The position numbers and the translations under genes were made by a program. The notes beneath the pieces are model-generated. The model ran no database searches. It saw nothing but the letters and a program-made list of their open reading frames with translations, and was not told where the DNA came from. 64,000 nt of DNA from Zygaena filipendulae (lineage: Eukaryota; Arthropoda; Insecta; Lepidoptera; Zygaenidae), in NCBI GenBank assembly GCA_907165275.2, contig OU015659.1, positions 3,638,501 to 3,702,500 on the forward strand, in the 5' to 3' direction. Positions 1 to 12,389 of this stretch are shown one piece after another. The stretch's first letter is position 1; every line of letters starts with the position of its first letter.

Positions 1-540
1 TTTCAATAACTATTTGACCTGCACAACTGCTGCTTTAAGGTTGCTTTAAGGTAGGTACCTACTGCATAGTTTTCCTCCACGTCGATTTTGAGATTCCCTC
101 GTGAACTCTTTGTATTGGGAAGAAAAGTTTCTTATAGCACAGATAATATAATTAGGTATGTCAATTAGGCATACTGTAGCTTTCTATACCTACCAGTAAA
201 TTATTTTAGAATTAGTTGCAGTTTAAATTATTTTAGCATTTACCGTCAATCGTCATACCCAAACTTTTTCTACGAGTAACATCAAGAGTAACAAATATGT
301 TTGCATGCCCAAGTGAGTTTTACTTCAGAAATATTTGCAAATTCTTATGACAAAACAAGAAAGGCGCCGAGAAAATTGACTGTGAGCTGTTACAATTATT
401 ATCAGTCTATGTTATCTTAAGGCTTCGTGAAAGCTGGTTCAAAAGCAAACCTGCTTACAATCAAGAAAATATAAGTTAGTGATTCTTAAGTTATTTGTTG
501 CCAGATATCCGTTAATAGGTATTTCAAAGTTTATGTAGAA
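1..540. other. No gene seen
   Basis: AT-rich sequence with stops in all frames; I see no recognisable element. Confidence 0.6.
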
Positions 541-543
541 ATA

Positions 544-742
544 CTAGCCGTCTTCCGCGATTTCACCCGCGGTGATTTCGGAGTTCCCGCGGGAATTCCA
601 GGATAAAATATAGATATAAACCTTCCTCAAGAATCATTTCTATCTTATGGTGAAAACCGCATGAAAATCCCTTGCGTAGTTTTAAAAATCTAAGCATACA
701 TTGGGAGAGAGCAGCAGAGCAGGAAGCGACTTTGTTTTATAT
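544..742 (-). mobile_element. Helitron-like element (TATGTATGCTTAGATC type)
   Basis: Begins CTAGCCGTC, with the GCGATTTCACCCGCGG hairpin and GAGTTCCCGCGGGAATTCC, then CTTCCTCAAGAATCATT and a 5' end near GCGACTTTGTTTTATA. Orientation is set by the CTAG 3' end. Confidence 0.65.
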
Positions 743-1111
743 TTAGAGTGATTGATGAATGTCTGAATTATGAAACCAAATTATGGCTGGATTTCATGTA
801 TTTACAATTTTGATGATTTTAGTATAAATATAACCTCTTGCTTATTAAGGATTTGTCATAATTTTAATCTTTAAAATATGATTTCGTCAATTTGGTGATT
901 TTACAATTGTGATGATATTACTCATTGATTGATTAATCCTTGGAATTTAGTTTCTATCAACCCTAATTTTAGGGTTTGTCACCTTTGGTAAAAATTGTTA
1001 GTGGACATTCATTTGGTTATTATAAAGCTGACTTTCAATACTTGCAATTTTTATTTCTTTATTTATTTACAGAATACAGAATACAATGAAGCGGTGGTTT
1101 ACATTTATCTT

Positions 1112-1329
1112 ATAACTAATATTATAAATGTGAAAGTGTGGATGTTTGGATGTTTAGGTGTTTGAATGTTTGTTAGTCAATCACACAAAAATGGCTGAAC
1201 GGATTTGGATGAAACTTGGCATGCACATTGTCAGGGGTAGGTACAAAGGAGGACATAGGGTACTTTTTATCCCAGAATTCCCGCGGGAACTCCAAAATTA
1301 CTACGGGTGAAACCGCGGGGTACAGCTAG
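1112..1329 (+). mobile_element. Helitron-like element (TGGATGTTTG type)
   Basis: Starts at ACTAATATTATAAATGTGAA, has the ACGGATTTGGATGAAA core, and ends with the GGGTGAAACCGCGG hairpin and CTAG at 1326-1329 followed by T. Confidence 0.75.
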
Positions 1330-1806
1330 TAATACAATATTAAAAGGTTTAAATTATCTATAGGCACCTTATTAACGTTACATAAATAACAATGTAAGTA
1401 GACCGGTACAATAACTAAGATTGTTAGAATTTGATGCGTAGGTAAGATTACCAACTTTAATTTAATATAATTATTTTTAACTGCTCAAATTGTTATAAAA
1501 CAATATTTACAACTGTTTTATATAAACTCGAATTGTTGTTTCGATATTCAAGAATATTGTAAAAATATAGAAAGATCTCTTTTTAGAACAGGAATAAATT
1601 TTTCTATGATACTCGTATAACGATCATCAGATCAGTGGATAATTCTAAATTAAATGTAAAGTTTCAGTTATACCGTGGGCAAATCTATACAATTTATAAA
1701 TAGAATTGAAGTGTCTGTTTGTAATTCCAAATTAACAACTTTTCACTAAATGCATATGCATATATGATATACATATGCGGTGCTTACATATAAATTATTA
1801 TTTTTT

Positions 1807-2006
1807 AGTTTTTCTGTCTGTCTTTCTGTCTATCTGTTGTTTGTTCCGGCTCATCTTTCAAACGACTGGACCGATATTAACGGGACTTCCCCTGGCAGAT
1901 AGCTACTGTTATAAGGAGTAACGTATAGGCTACTTTTATTTTAGAAAAAAAAAAGTCCTGCGGAAATTTAGAAACTCACGCGGGTGAAACCACGGGGCAC
2001 AGCTAG
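1807..2006 (+). mobile_element. Helitron-like element (ACGGGACTTCCCCTGG type)
   Basis: Has a TCTGTCTGTC start region, CGACTGGACCGATATTAACG core, then ACGCGGGTGAAACCACGG and CTAG at 2003-2006. Confidence 0.65.
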
Positions 2007-2236
2007 TCACAAATAAGTATAGTTAGCAAAGTCAATAAACATAAGAAACTACCATATTCTACGAGTATGATTATGATGGACTAGCTTACTCTACGTCTTA
2101 TATCTATAACATTTCACATAGAATGTTTTTTTTTTTGTTTAATGGTAAATGCCCTCTGGACATAAATGTATCGAGTGAAACCATAGACTTAACTTAAGAG
2201 TAGCTAACTCAAAATTTATCAAATGCGTAGGAACAG

Positions 2237-2467
2237 AGGGGCTATTATGTAACTTTTGTTTCTATCATTTTTCGGTTGCAATCAAACACATGGCGGTTTT
2301 GCGATCAAATATGCACGTTTTGACACCTACAATCTAGCAATCAACCAAAATAAACATACCAACTTGAAAAGCTTAAGCTGCCTAAACATGATTAATTAGT
2401 CACTAAATAGCTTCTTTTCTGATTGAAACTGAAATAGTGATAGCAACAACAGTTATATAATTGCCCT
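2237..2467 (+). mobile_element. MITE with GGGGCTATTATGTAAC ends, copy 1
   Basis: Terminal inverted repeats of about 30 bp (AGGGGCTATTATGTAACTTT against AGGGCAATTATATAACTGTT), inside which come further matched arms (GGTTGCAATCA, TGATTGAAACTGAAA). It aligns end to end with the reversed copy at 23013-23256. Confidence 0.75.
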
Positions 2468-2558
2468 ATTGATTCTCAGTTTAGTTTGTACTATCGCAAC
2501 TCATCGTTGGACGTCATAACAATGCCTAAGCTATGGAAAATTGAAGAAATATCACACA

Positions 2559-2815
2559 CTAGCTGTTCCCTGCGGTTTCACCCGTGGTAATTTTGGAGTT
2601 CCCGCGGGTTTTCCGAGATAAAAGTACTTATTATCCTATGTTTTTTTCTGTGCCTACTCTTGACAACGTGTAGGTAGTATGCCAGGATACAATAGGCCCA
2701 TATGTTACTCAGGAATAATGTAGCCTATAATGGTGAAAGAATTTTTGAAATCCGTCGATAGTTTTTGAGTTATATCATAATAAACAAACAAAAAAACAAA
2801 AAAATCAAATATTTC
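2559..2815 (-). mobile_element. Helitron-like element
   Basis: CTAG at 2559 followed by the hairpin (TGCGGTTTCACCCGTGG) and GAGTTCCCGCGGG. The right end is fuzzy (AACAAACAAAAAAAC). Confidence 0.65.
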
Positions 2816-3448
2816 CCGTTCATAATTAGTTTAAAAGTCATTAGAGGATTCATGTTACGTATATAGTTATCTATAACCATTTATTTAAATATGTTTACAG
2901 GTATTTTCTGGTACCACACCTTGATAAAAACGTTGGTTAAGGTTGGTATTATATACTTAGGTATTTCTAGAGGTAGAAGCAATGCGTCCACCTCATTGTT
3001 AAATCCATATTAAAGTTTGGGTTTGGGTTGCCGTTCAAAATTTATAGTTTTACTCCTGAAAATTGAGGCACATTCAAATACTTACAATACTATACATTAT
3101 ACGATTTTACGGATTTGCGTTATCAGCAGTAACTAATCTACCTTTACCTATGTCTATGAGTGAAACTAATATCAGTACCTACTATTGCGTAATTTAACTT
3201 CGGTCGATTAGGTATGTTAATAATTTTCAAGTGTGCCCATTAAAACAGCAAGTACACAACTGGTGCATGTAATCGATATAATTGCTTAATTAACCAATAC
3301 TACGGACTTTTTGTACTCTACAATCACAATAATCATGATAAGTAGGAAATAATATAAAAAAGTGTTTTTTTTTTAATAGGCAAGAGCACGTAATTATAAT
3401 TTCTTTTATTTTATTTTATACGTGGATATTTAAAAATAATCCATGTCT

Positions 3449-3513
3449 ATGTCTAGTAAATCCAGAGATTCCCCCCTACAATCTCACAAACTCACAAATC
3501 ACAAACTTTAGTA
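3449..3513 (-). repeat. Helitron-like fragment
   Basis: Only a 5'-half remnant (AGTAAATCCAGAGATTCCCC, ACAATCTCACAAACTCACAA), matching 48500-48540. Confidence 0.5.
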
Positions 3514-3576
3514 TGGACAAATTAAGCATTGTCTTTTGTTGTTTGAAATCTAGCTGAACATAGAACATATATAACA

Positions 3577-3860
3577 CTAGCTGTCCCGCGTGGTTTCACC
3601 CGCGATAACATCGTAGTTCCTGCGGGAATTCCGCGAAAAAAGTACTCTTTGTCTTTCTTTGTACCCCTGACAGTAGTTTACGGTGATAAGCAGTTCCCCG
3701 TATTAATTCCGGAGTTCCCGCGGGAATTCCGGGATAAAAACTATCCTATCTTTTAAGTTGGACCATATTATAAATGGTTGCAAAATTTTATCAAAATCCG
3801 TTCAGTAGTTTCGGAGTCCATCGCGGACAAACAACGTGACACGTGATTTATATATATTAG
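3577..3860 (-). mobile_element. Helitron-like element with a duplicated 3' end
   Basis: CTAG at 3577. A second end-like module (AGCAGTTCCCCGTATTAATT) lies inside at about 3688, and the 5' side reads CGCGGACAAACAACGTGACA. The same compound form occurs at 11659 and 48855. Confidence 0.7.
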
Positions 3861-4194
3861 ATGACACGCGAGTAAAACTGCAGAATAGATCGGATAACTT
3901 GCTTAAAGACTTTGAATTTTTACCCACAAATCATAACCGCACATTAATTTAATATTATCGATTGTACCGTTCATTGTACCTGCAGAATAGATAGAATGAG
4001 TATCGCAGTTGAAAGTTTTTTGGTGGGAATCAAAGATGACGGACGGTTCGGTCATTTATTTCCATGTTGATAAAAAATGTTTAAAAATGTATTTTGTTGT
4101 GTTATAAGGTGTTGTATTGGACAATAATTTTCACAGTGACGGTTTTTTATGTGCTCAAGAAGATGTAATATGACATTTCGAGCTGATTTTTTGC

Positions 4195-4373
4195 ACATTG
4201 TTTGGATGTTTGGATGTTTGTTACTCAATCACGCAAAAATGGCAGAACGGATTTGGATGAAATTTGGCATGCACGTTGTCAGGGGTACAGAAAAAGACAT
4301 AGGGTACTTTTTATCCCGGAATTCCCGCGGGAACTCCAAAATTACCGCGGGTGAAACCGCGGGGCACAGCTAG
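4195..4373 (+). mobile_element. Helitron-like element, 5'-shortened
   Basis: The best-preserved 3' end: CCGCGG stems at 4345-4350 and 4357-4362 around GTGAAA, seven bases, then CTAG at 4370-4373. The 74-codon open frame across it is not a gene. Confidence 0.75.
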
Positions 4374-5057
4374 TTTTCAAAAAAAGTGTACCGACGTCTA
4401 CCATTTTTACCTATAATACACGTGAAACGTCAAGAAAAGATTGTTTTAAGTACCTAAGCTTTTCGAAAACAGGTTTTCCTCCACGACTATCTCTTTAGAA
4501 ATTCTAAATAAATACCTACGCATTACATGAAATCAAATTTGCATTATAATAAGTATCTGCACGTTTCACAATGTTCTTTGGACCATCTCCCGGTAAAGCT
4601 TTGTCGTGTGTCAAAGATGTTACCCGAGATCATACGTTTTAGTTCACGATTTTAAATTTAAAGTCTCGTCTCTCAAAGATGTGCTTAATTTTTTTTTTTT
4701 TTCATTATAACTCAAACAGGATTTTCTTTGTAACTCATTTAAAAGCGAAAGATGTATCTCTTGCTCATAAACGTCATCATGTGTAAAAGGCTAATCTTAA
4801 AGTGCATCATATTTTAAATGACATTTCGCATTTCTATCAGTAAAATTGTTAAACCTATTCTGCCTACATATATAAGTAGCGTATCAAATAGTGAGCTTTT
4901 CAGCGTTCAATAAAATATTCTGTGTGCTATAGGTACCTACTCACTAACAATAAGTATACCTAATAGTATGAGAATATTTTTTACCTAGTTATAACAGCAC
5001 TCATTTTGTACCCTTGCATCTTAATAAGTCTGTTACAGGTGACAAAATACAATTTTT

Positions 5058-5117
5058 AACCGATTAACCGGAGAAGGTTCTCAATTCGACGCGGATGTTT
5101 TTTTTTAAACAAATAAA
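5058..5117 (+). repeat. Fragment of a dispersed lepidopteran repeat
   Basis: TTTTTAACCGATTAACCGGA and GAAGGTTCTCAATTCGACG match the phrase found in reverse at the end of the 1.2-kb element near 60775. Confidence 0.4.
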
Positions 5118-5671
5118 AGGAACAAACGATTTCTTTTTTTAAACAAGTAATATGGTTCCTGATACTCCAAAACAATCTCTTCAATCTCATTTGCTCAACG
5201 AGACATTACAATATTTCACGGCTACTTATAAATAACAAATAAATTCAAATATCAAAATAGACTAGACTAATCTCATCTCATCTCAATATGATTGATGGTT
5301 TATTTATGAAATATTTATAACTTGTCCGTCAATTCGTTCAAGATGTTTACTTTTTGTGAGTTCAATGATCTCAGTGAGATGAACCAAATCGAAGTAGCGG
5401 TGTGGATTACCTAATAGTCATTAGTAATGGGTGCAGATCCGAACATGCAGTGACGTCGTTGCGCAACCAGACCATGGACCCTTCGTGCTAACCGCCTCAT
5501 GACAAGGGTTGCCAGCATTCATGAGTGGATTTTCAGAAAATTGTATAAAAATTCGGGGCGTAGCCTAGCAAAAGCTACCAAAGTAAACTAGCTGTTAAAG
5601 TATTGAAAGGCTGCAAAAAACAATTATAAATCTGATTTAGTCTTTACAACTGAAACTATATTACTTGTTTA

Positions 5672-6170
5672 CTAGCTGTTTTTCCCGCAGTTTTATACCA
5701 GCCGCAGTTTTGATATTCCCTGATATAATGGGCATGTTGACTATTTTTTTTTAGTCCGTCTTAAAGATTAATAAAAAATATTGGAAACGTATTTTTTATT
5801 TATTTTTTACGTAATCAAAAAATAACGGCGACACATTGAGTTGAAATTTCGCGTGACGTCACTTGACGGACAGTTTGTACGGCGGTTTTAGCGGTTAGTG
5901 ACGTCACGACCCCCTCACCCTAAACTTTAATGCGCTATAACTCTGTATATTTTACCTTATTTATTTGAAAAAGCAAAAAATATCTGTCTATTGTTTTTTT
6001 TTATTTTCTGACGGACTAATTAGAATTTTGGTTTTCAAAAGTATAGTCAACATCCCAATTTACGTAACATAAAATGTCACTCAGGATACTATAGCTTCCC
6101 ATCGGTGAAAGAACTTTATATTTGAAATGAGAAACGGTTCAGAAGTTATAATGATAGTGTAGATGTTCTT
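5672..6170 (-). mobile_element. Helitron-like element interrupted by MITE copy A
   Basis: CTAG at 5672 and a decayed hairpin come before the MITE; AAAATGTCACTCAGGATACT and a GTGAAAGAA segment, normal Helitron interior, come after it. Confidence 0.6.
5730..6056 (-). mobile_element. CRE-bearing MITE, copy A
   Basis: Ends are GGGCATGTTGACTAT and, inverted, GGGATGTTGACTAT. Subterminal AGTCCGTC sequences face each other, and two TGACGTCA palindromes lie at 5854 and 5899. Taking copies B to D as +, this copy is reversed. It lies in a Helitron-like element that resumes after it. Confidence 0.75.
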
Positions 6171-6174
6171 CTAT

Positions 6175-8505
6175 GGGATACGATATATACCTATGTTCCT
6201 TCAAGGCGAGATTCGCGATCTCTGTCGAGTGACATATAACTAATGAAATATGCCTAAAAGTCTGTAATATTTCTTATTATTATAAAACAGCACGCACCTC
6301 ATACATCTTTCGCAATACGCATAGTATAATTAAGGCCTGGCTCTAGCAGGACGATTGACAACCCTAGGTCATGACCACCCTGACATGATGTGTCAGCTAC
6401 AATTGGTTTTTAATGATGGCGCTTAGTGTTTTTCGACGCGTGAAGAACACAATACGAGTATATATTATCTTCAAGCTATCATCATGGTTTAAATAAAAGA
6501 CCAACTACCTAACTATGTATTGCTTTTAACTATTGAATAGAACATAGTTTAAATTGTACCTAATAATTATTACGGAACTCGAGGAACATTTTGTCAAATA
6601 GTCAAGCCAGTGCTGATATAAGTATTCAGAGGAATTATGTGCTACAGAAAATACATATTTTTTATAAAATTTAATTTATTAAAAAAAAAACATTCCAAAC
6701 TATTTCAATATTTGATAATAATTGTATCGCATTATCGTATATTTCTAACTGAATGTTATTTATTTTATTTATCTATACAAATGAAAATATTATTATTTTA
6801 ATTACATAAATACGATTCTAATTGATTATAATAGATAGACTCATTGGTATTTTTTAACGAGTAAGTACCTAATTCATTCGAGAGAAAGTGAGAACTGAAA
6901 AAACGACCAAGTTGTAAATTTGAAATAAACGTTACAAAATTGATAGGTACGAACGTATGGTTAGCAAAAACAAAAAGTTATTTATACATATAAAAATTAA
7001 TCCCTATTTCCCTTGGTCACGGCATCACGCGTGAACGTCATGGACCAATTTCGCTATTTTTTTTTAGAAGCGGCAAAGCAAAATATCCGATATTTATTAG
7101 AAATATTAAAATATCGGGTATTTTTGACATATATATATTCGATATATATAAAAAATGTGATATTTTTTATTTAAGACCATGAACTAATTTAACATTTGAT
7201 GTGAAATTTTGTTCAGAAAAATGAAAAGCTGACATTGCCGTAAGGACATACAACTGAAAATTTGTATTAAAAATGTTAAAATTCATGGTCTTCCTTTTAT
7301 TTTTGACACTATGTTATTCAGCAAAAAATAATCCTTATGATGAAGTCTTTCGATCGGTATGATAAAGCTACAGAATGATTATTTTTCTCATGTAACGGGT
7401 TCGATTTCCGGTTCAACCATGTAATTATAAAAAAATCTATGATCAATGCAGTTCAATTTTTTTTTATTCAAATAATGTCTTTTTTCAGAAAAATAATCTA
7501 TTTACAATATTCAAGGTACTTTCCCTCCAAATGGCATATCCGTGGGACGCCCTGTATATTGTAGGTAGGTCCGTCATAAGCAACCATATTACTTACCTAC
7601 TTAAGATATGGACCAATATACTGCAACATAGGAGAATTTCTATGAAAATCTACATACCTGTTCATTTTGGTCACCCTACAAGGCATTGATCAGTTCGCCT
7701 ATAGAGACTCGCGTTCGCGTCTGGTCTGAAGAATAGCAGACACCGTGACAATTGAGTTAAGTTTTTTCTCAATTTTTTTCTTCACCGCCTAGCAACGAAT
7801 TATTTATTTATTTTTTTGACTCTAGACGAAAGTGAATATTATAACAGGAGATTGTTATGTTACCGCGCCTTTTGTGTTCAACTTTTAATCTGTTAATAAA
7901 TATAAATATATAATCTGTAGGCAAAATAATAAACAATTAGAGCAACAGTTAACAGCTCATCAAATAATTTTAATTAACAACTATAATACAAAAAAATATA
8001 TCTTCTTGAAATACGGGTCAATAGAGACATAAGTAATGTTTCGCTGACACGCCAATATTTTCAATTTAGACTTCACACTTCTTCTTTCACACCAACGCTT
8101 TAATCTTGGGTACTTACCTACTATGTTGTACCTACCTACTAGGTCGATATCCTGCTGGAATTTATTGGAAAGTCAGTACTATTTGAACCGGAAACTGTAG
8201 AATTTGATATGCCGTGGAAAATGGCGCATGCAAAATGATTGCAAACAAGTTTTAATACAATATCGGAATTGTCCTTTCAAGTCTGAAACGTGCAGTGCAG
8301 CTCCGCCTTCGGAGTTCGGTAACAATGCAGGTACCAAGAAATGCGCAAAGCGACTAGGAAACTGTAGTAGAGTACCTACTTTAGGGCGTGTTAGGTTATT
8401 TCACTATTGTAGAGTTGTTGTCGAGACACAAGTGATTTATATTCTCTTATTTTGTAAGGACGATAAAACGAAATCACTATAGGTACGTCAATATAAAAGA
8501 AATTC
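6175..8505. other. No gene seen
   Basis: AT-rich intergenic DNA. GGTTCGATTTCC at about 7396 and CGCCCTGTATATT near 7547 resemble a SINE B box and a transposon end but lack partners. The 92-codon frame at 8204 shows no domain. Confidence 0.5.
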
Positions 8506-8509
8506 AAGA

Positions 8510-8912
8510 AAAACCGACCAAATGCAAGTCGAACTCGCGCGCGAAGGGTTCCGTAACATTATCTATAAAAATTAAATGTTATTTTTATTTTAGTTATATT
8601 GAATATATAACTAAATATTCTGTGAATATTTCAAGCGTCTACCTGATGCCGTTATCAATATCGAGCAAAAACAAAAAAAAAACACGTTTGTTGTATGGGA
8701 GCCCTTAAATATTTATTTTATTTTGATTTTTAGTATTTTTTTTTATATCGGCAACAGATATAAATCATCTGTGAAAATTTCAACTGTCTATCACGGTTCA
8801 TGAGGTGCAACCTGGTGACAGACGTACAGGCGGACGGACGCACGGACGAACGGACGGACAGCGAAGTCTTAGTAATAGGGTCCCGTTTTACCCTTCGGGT
8901 ACGGAACCGTAA
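8510..8912 (+). repeat. Dispersed lepidopteran repeat with GACG minisatellite
   Basis: It begins GACCAAATGCAAGTCGAACT, has GCGAAGGGTTCCGTAAC near the left and CCCTTCGGGTACGGAACCGT at the right, with a GGAC/GGACGGACG minisatellite at 8830-8862. I recognise this arrangement as a very common lepidopteran interspersed repeat. The matched GGTTCCGTA and TACGGAACC suggest weak inverted ends. No coding part. Confidence 0.6.
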
Positions 8913-8919
8913 AAATAAT

Positions 8920-11060
8920 ATTTTTTTTTACATCATGTGTAAAATTTACGAAAGAAAATGAAATGCAATAATGTAATGTAGATACCTATTGTTTTGATTC
9001 TTTAAAGCCACAGGATTTATTATTTTACTGCATACCTTATATCCTGCAGGCCATGGAATAAGCACTTCGCTCGTAGCTCATTGAAGCTAATATTATAACA
9101 TTAATTTCTTTATCGAAAGCGAATTATTGAAACCCGCCATTAGAATGTTCCAAAAGACATGCATTGGAAACGTTCTGCTAATTAAATTCAAAAGAGTTTT
9201 CACCTAATTATATGTATTTCGGGAGGAAGGTTTCAGTCTACGTCTGCATGTCAAAATGTTCGTATCGTGATTTGTGAACTATATTGCGTAATTTATGTAC
9301 CGCTAGATACCTACGAACATTTAAGATAATCATCATAAAACAACAAAACAGCATAATTTACATTGTGCCTCATTATTTTTATTGAATCTCAGTAACATCC
9401 CGAGGCAATGGATGCGTTCGTGAACTGCCTCGCGTTTCACAATGATTCGTGTGTTAAAATTATTAATCTGTGCCGGCAGATAGCGTCGGTCGGCGTGATT
9501 AACCACAGACCAGCCATAGACTACGCGAGCATTGATCGGCTACCGTGCTCCGGGCTATTACGTGTGTTGCGGCCCCGTAGGCGTGGATTTGAGTCAGTTT
9601 AGCAATGTCTGCTATTAATCGTAGGTACTGGCTGAACCAACTTATGTTTATCTGGATAAAAGCAAATATTGAAGTTAATTGTTAAGTAGGTATATACTGG
9701 CATGATATCGAAATTTAAAAATTCTAAATTTTATATTTCTAGTGCAATTTAAAATTTAGAAGGTTAATGTAATTAAAATAAATAAATGCAATAAATGCCT
9801 TGAAGCAAAAATTACCATGGATCTATAGGTACAATAACTTCCTTACCAACTTTGGAATAAGTATCTAACCAAATCCCCCTGACCGTGTTACATTAGTAAG
9901 GTTAAGGTTGGCACAAAATGCTTTCGTAGGTTTCAGTGATTAATATGAAAGTGCCGACTCTTAAAACGCAGTGATTAAGTATATACTCAGTGTAATTAAA
10001 ATTTAACAAAAAATATAATCCAAACTGATTTTTTAAAGAATTTTTGCATGTTTCTACGCGCATCACCCTGCAACGACAATGAAACAGAATGAGACTCGCA
10101 GTTGATTCACATAAGGGAAGTTATGACATTTGTAGTTCAGTATTTTAATTCAGTGTCGCTGACGCAGTTCCAAATAGCAAGCGAGCATAGTTACGGACAC
10201 TAGCTAGCCATAAAATAAGAATGGTCATTTTTATATTGGAGCTGAATCGAAACTGGTTGTGCTTTTTTTCAAGTTCAACAGTGGTCAATGTATGCAAAAA
10301 TGATAACTGTACAAACCATTACTTAATGAACAAAAATAATAATCCGTTACGAAAATTATGCTGTTTTATATCTAGTAGGTAGCTGTTTGGTTTTCGTTTA
10401 GTGATCCGATTTGAGTTTGATTTATTTTTGCTCATCCATCCACGCTGTTTGGTGTAGGTAGAATCACGCAGCTAAGGTGATTGAAAAAGATAATATTTTT
10501 AAAATGAAAGATCCCTGCAGTATGATACATTTTTTTAGTTTATTATGTTCTCCAAAGTAATAGCAATATGTTCAAATAGTTACAAAAACTAAAAAAAAAA
10601 CACGTTAAAAATGTAAAATGAACTTAAAAGTACTTAAGTCATCTTCATCTAGGACTAGAATCCTTGTCGAGACCCATAAAAAGAGCCGTGACCAAATTGT
10701 ATTAACCAATAACCATACTATCTTTATTATACTCGTATAAATCTTAGCTATGTCCATAATGATTGTGAGATCAAATAGATTGGATAGATTTATTGTAAAA
10801 TATTATCATTATTGATTATATAATATATAGACGCAGATAAGCAATAACATGTTAACCCACAAAATTAAGTTACCTATTCAGAACGATTTATTGAGAAATT
10901 ATGTGTTTACCTTATTACATTGTTTAAGTACGTAACTAAATATTAAACATAAAAAATGTTGACAGAAAATGGCGCTATAATTTTAAAACACGATTTACTC
11001 AAAATTTCTCCAGTGTGGGTTAACACACTGTTGCTTATCTATGTCCATATAGATACTTAT
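8920..11060. other. No gene seen apart from the small frame at 9408
   Basis: AT-rich DNA without recognisable repeats. One GC-richer patch at 9400-9605 is listed separately. Confidence 0.5.
9408..9602 (+). other. Short GC-rich open frame, coding status unknown
   Basis: Sixty-four codons begin MDAFVNCLAFHND and end in an Arg-rich tail. The patch is richer in G and C than its surroundings, and a good acceptor (TATTGAATCTCAG) lies just upstream, although the frame has a stop between that acceptor and the ATG. No family is recognised. It could be a first coding exon or a conserved non-coding element. Confidence 0.18.
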
Positions 11061-11072
11061 CACTACATACCT

Positions 11073-11294
11073 AGTATAAAACAAAGTAGCTTCTCGCTGT
11101 CTGTCTAATAAGCATAGGTACATAATATAGGGACACCTATGTATGCTTAGATCTTTAAAACTGCGCAACAGATTTTCATGTTATTTTCACCTATAGATAG
11201 AGTGATTCATGAGGAGGGTTTATATCTATATTTTACCCGGGAATTCCCGCGGAAACTCCGAAATTAACGCGAGTGAAACCGCAGAGGACAGTTA
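11073..11294 (+). mobile_element. Helitron-like element (TATGTATGCTTAGATC type)
   Basis: Interior TATGTATGCTTAGATCTTTA and GAGTGATTCATGAGGAGGGT; the 3' CTAG has decayed to TTAT. Confidence 0.6.
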
Positions 11295-11658
11295 TTACTA
11301 TGCCCATTATTACCTATAAATTATCAAAATTATGTAATTACGTCAATGAATTTCATAGATCTCTTCCCCACCAACTTTCATCCGGGTTCGCAACTTGAAC
11401 GACGTGATTGTGATTAATGTTACTATTAAAATTATTATTCTAATAAACGAACAACTGACGAGCCTTTGATGAAGCGAATGCAAGTGTGAAATCCGTTTAT
11501 CGTCCATTACCGACACAATTAGCAATCAATTTATTCCATCAATAAGCGTTTGATGCTTCGCCTAATTGCGACTACTTTCGTTTCCTTTTGATACACGGTG
11601 TATTGTCGCGTGTCTTATGTCGTATCCCGTAAATTATCGTCGAAATAATATGAATATA

Positions 11659-12240
11659 CTAGCTGTTCCCCGCGATTTCACCCGCGGTAATAGGCTAGTT
11701 TCCTGGGTAAAAAAATCAAAATTCTATTAAGTCCGTCAGTTAGATAATAAAAAAATAAAAGACACGTATTTTTTGCTTTTTTAAAATAATGGAAATATGC
11801 ATAGATAAAGCGCATTAAAGTTTAGGGTGGGGGACTCGTGACGTCACCGCTCGCTATAACGTGCGAACAAACTGTAGCGAGGCGTGACGTCATGTGAAAT
11901 TTCGACTTGATATATCTCCGTTATTTTTTGGTTAGGTACATAAAAAAAAATACGTGTCCAATATTTTTTAATAATCTACAAAACGGACAAAAAAAAAATT
12001 TAGGAAACTAGCCTAGTAGGTACTCTATGTCCTTCTTTGTACCCCTGACAGTAGTTTACGATGATTAGCTGTTCCCCGCATTAATTCCGGAGTTCCCGCG
12101 GGAATTTCGGGATAAAAACTATCCTGTCTTTTAAGTTGGACCATATTATTATAAATGGTTACAAAATTTTATCAAAATCCGTTCAGTAGTTTCGGAGTCC
12201 ATCGCGGACAAACAACGTGACACGTGATTTATATATATTA
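11659..12240 (-). mobile_element. Helitron-like element with duplicated 3' end, interrupted by MITE copy B
   Basis: CTAG at 11659, the MITE at 11691-12015, then TACTCTATGTCCTTCTTTGT and the same compound interior and 5' side as 3577-3860. Confidence 0.7.
11691..12015 (+). mobile_element. CRE-bearing MITE, copy B
   Basis: Perfect 14-bp terminal inverted repeats (TAGGCTAGTTTCCT) enclose the family core, with TGACGTCA at 11839 and 11885. It lies inside a Helitron-like element (11659-12240). Confidence 0.78.
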
Positions 12241-12389
12241 AGATTTACCGGCAGTGACAGAGAATGTCTTTATGACTTGAAAGTGCTGATATTCAATATG
12301 TTGTTGTAATTAGTATCTTATATTAATAATCCACTGAATATTTTTACTGAATGAATATTGATATTTTTACCTAAAACCTTCCTGTACTA

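Noticed and set aside
4149..4373. 74-codon frame
   Set aside because: Lies across a Helitron-like element and ends at its terminal CTAG; family copies share the peptide by repetition only.
5395..5560. GC-richer patch with TGACGTCG and short frames
   Set aside because: No frame longer than about 35 codons, and the site is not a perfect CRE; no gene or element recognised.
7380..7430. GGTTCGATTTCC, a tRNA B-box-like match
   Set aside because: No A box at the right distance and no cloverleaf; not called as tRNA or SINE.
7541..7560. CGCCCTGTATATT, similar to the end of the element at 19592-20155
   Set aside because: No matching inverted end nearby, so a complete element cannot be supported.
8204..8482. 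92-codon frame
   Set aside because: No domain, signal or splice context; composition does not separate it from background.
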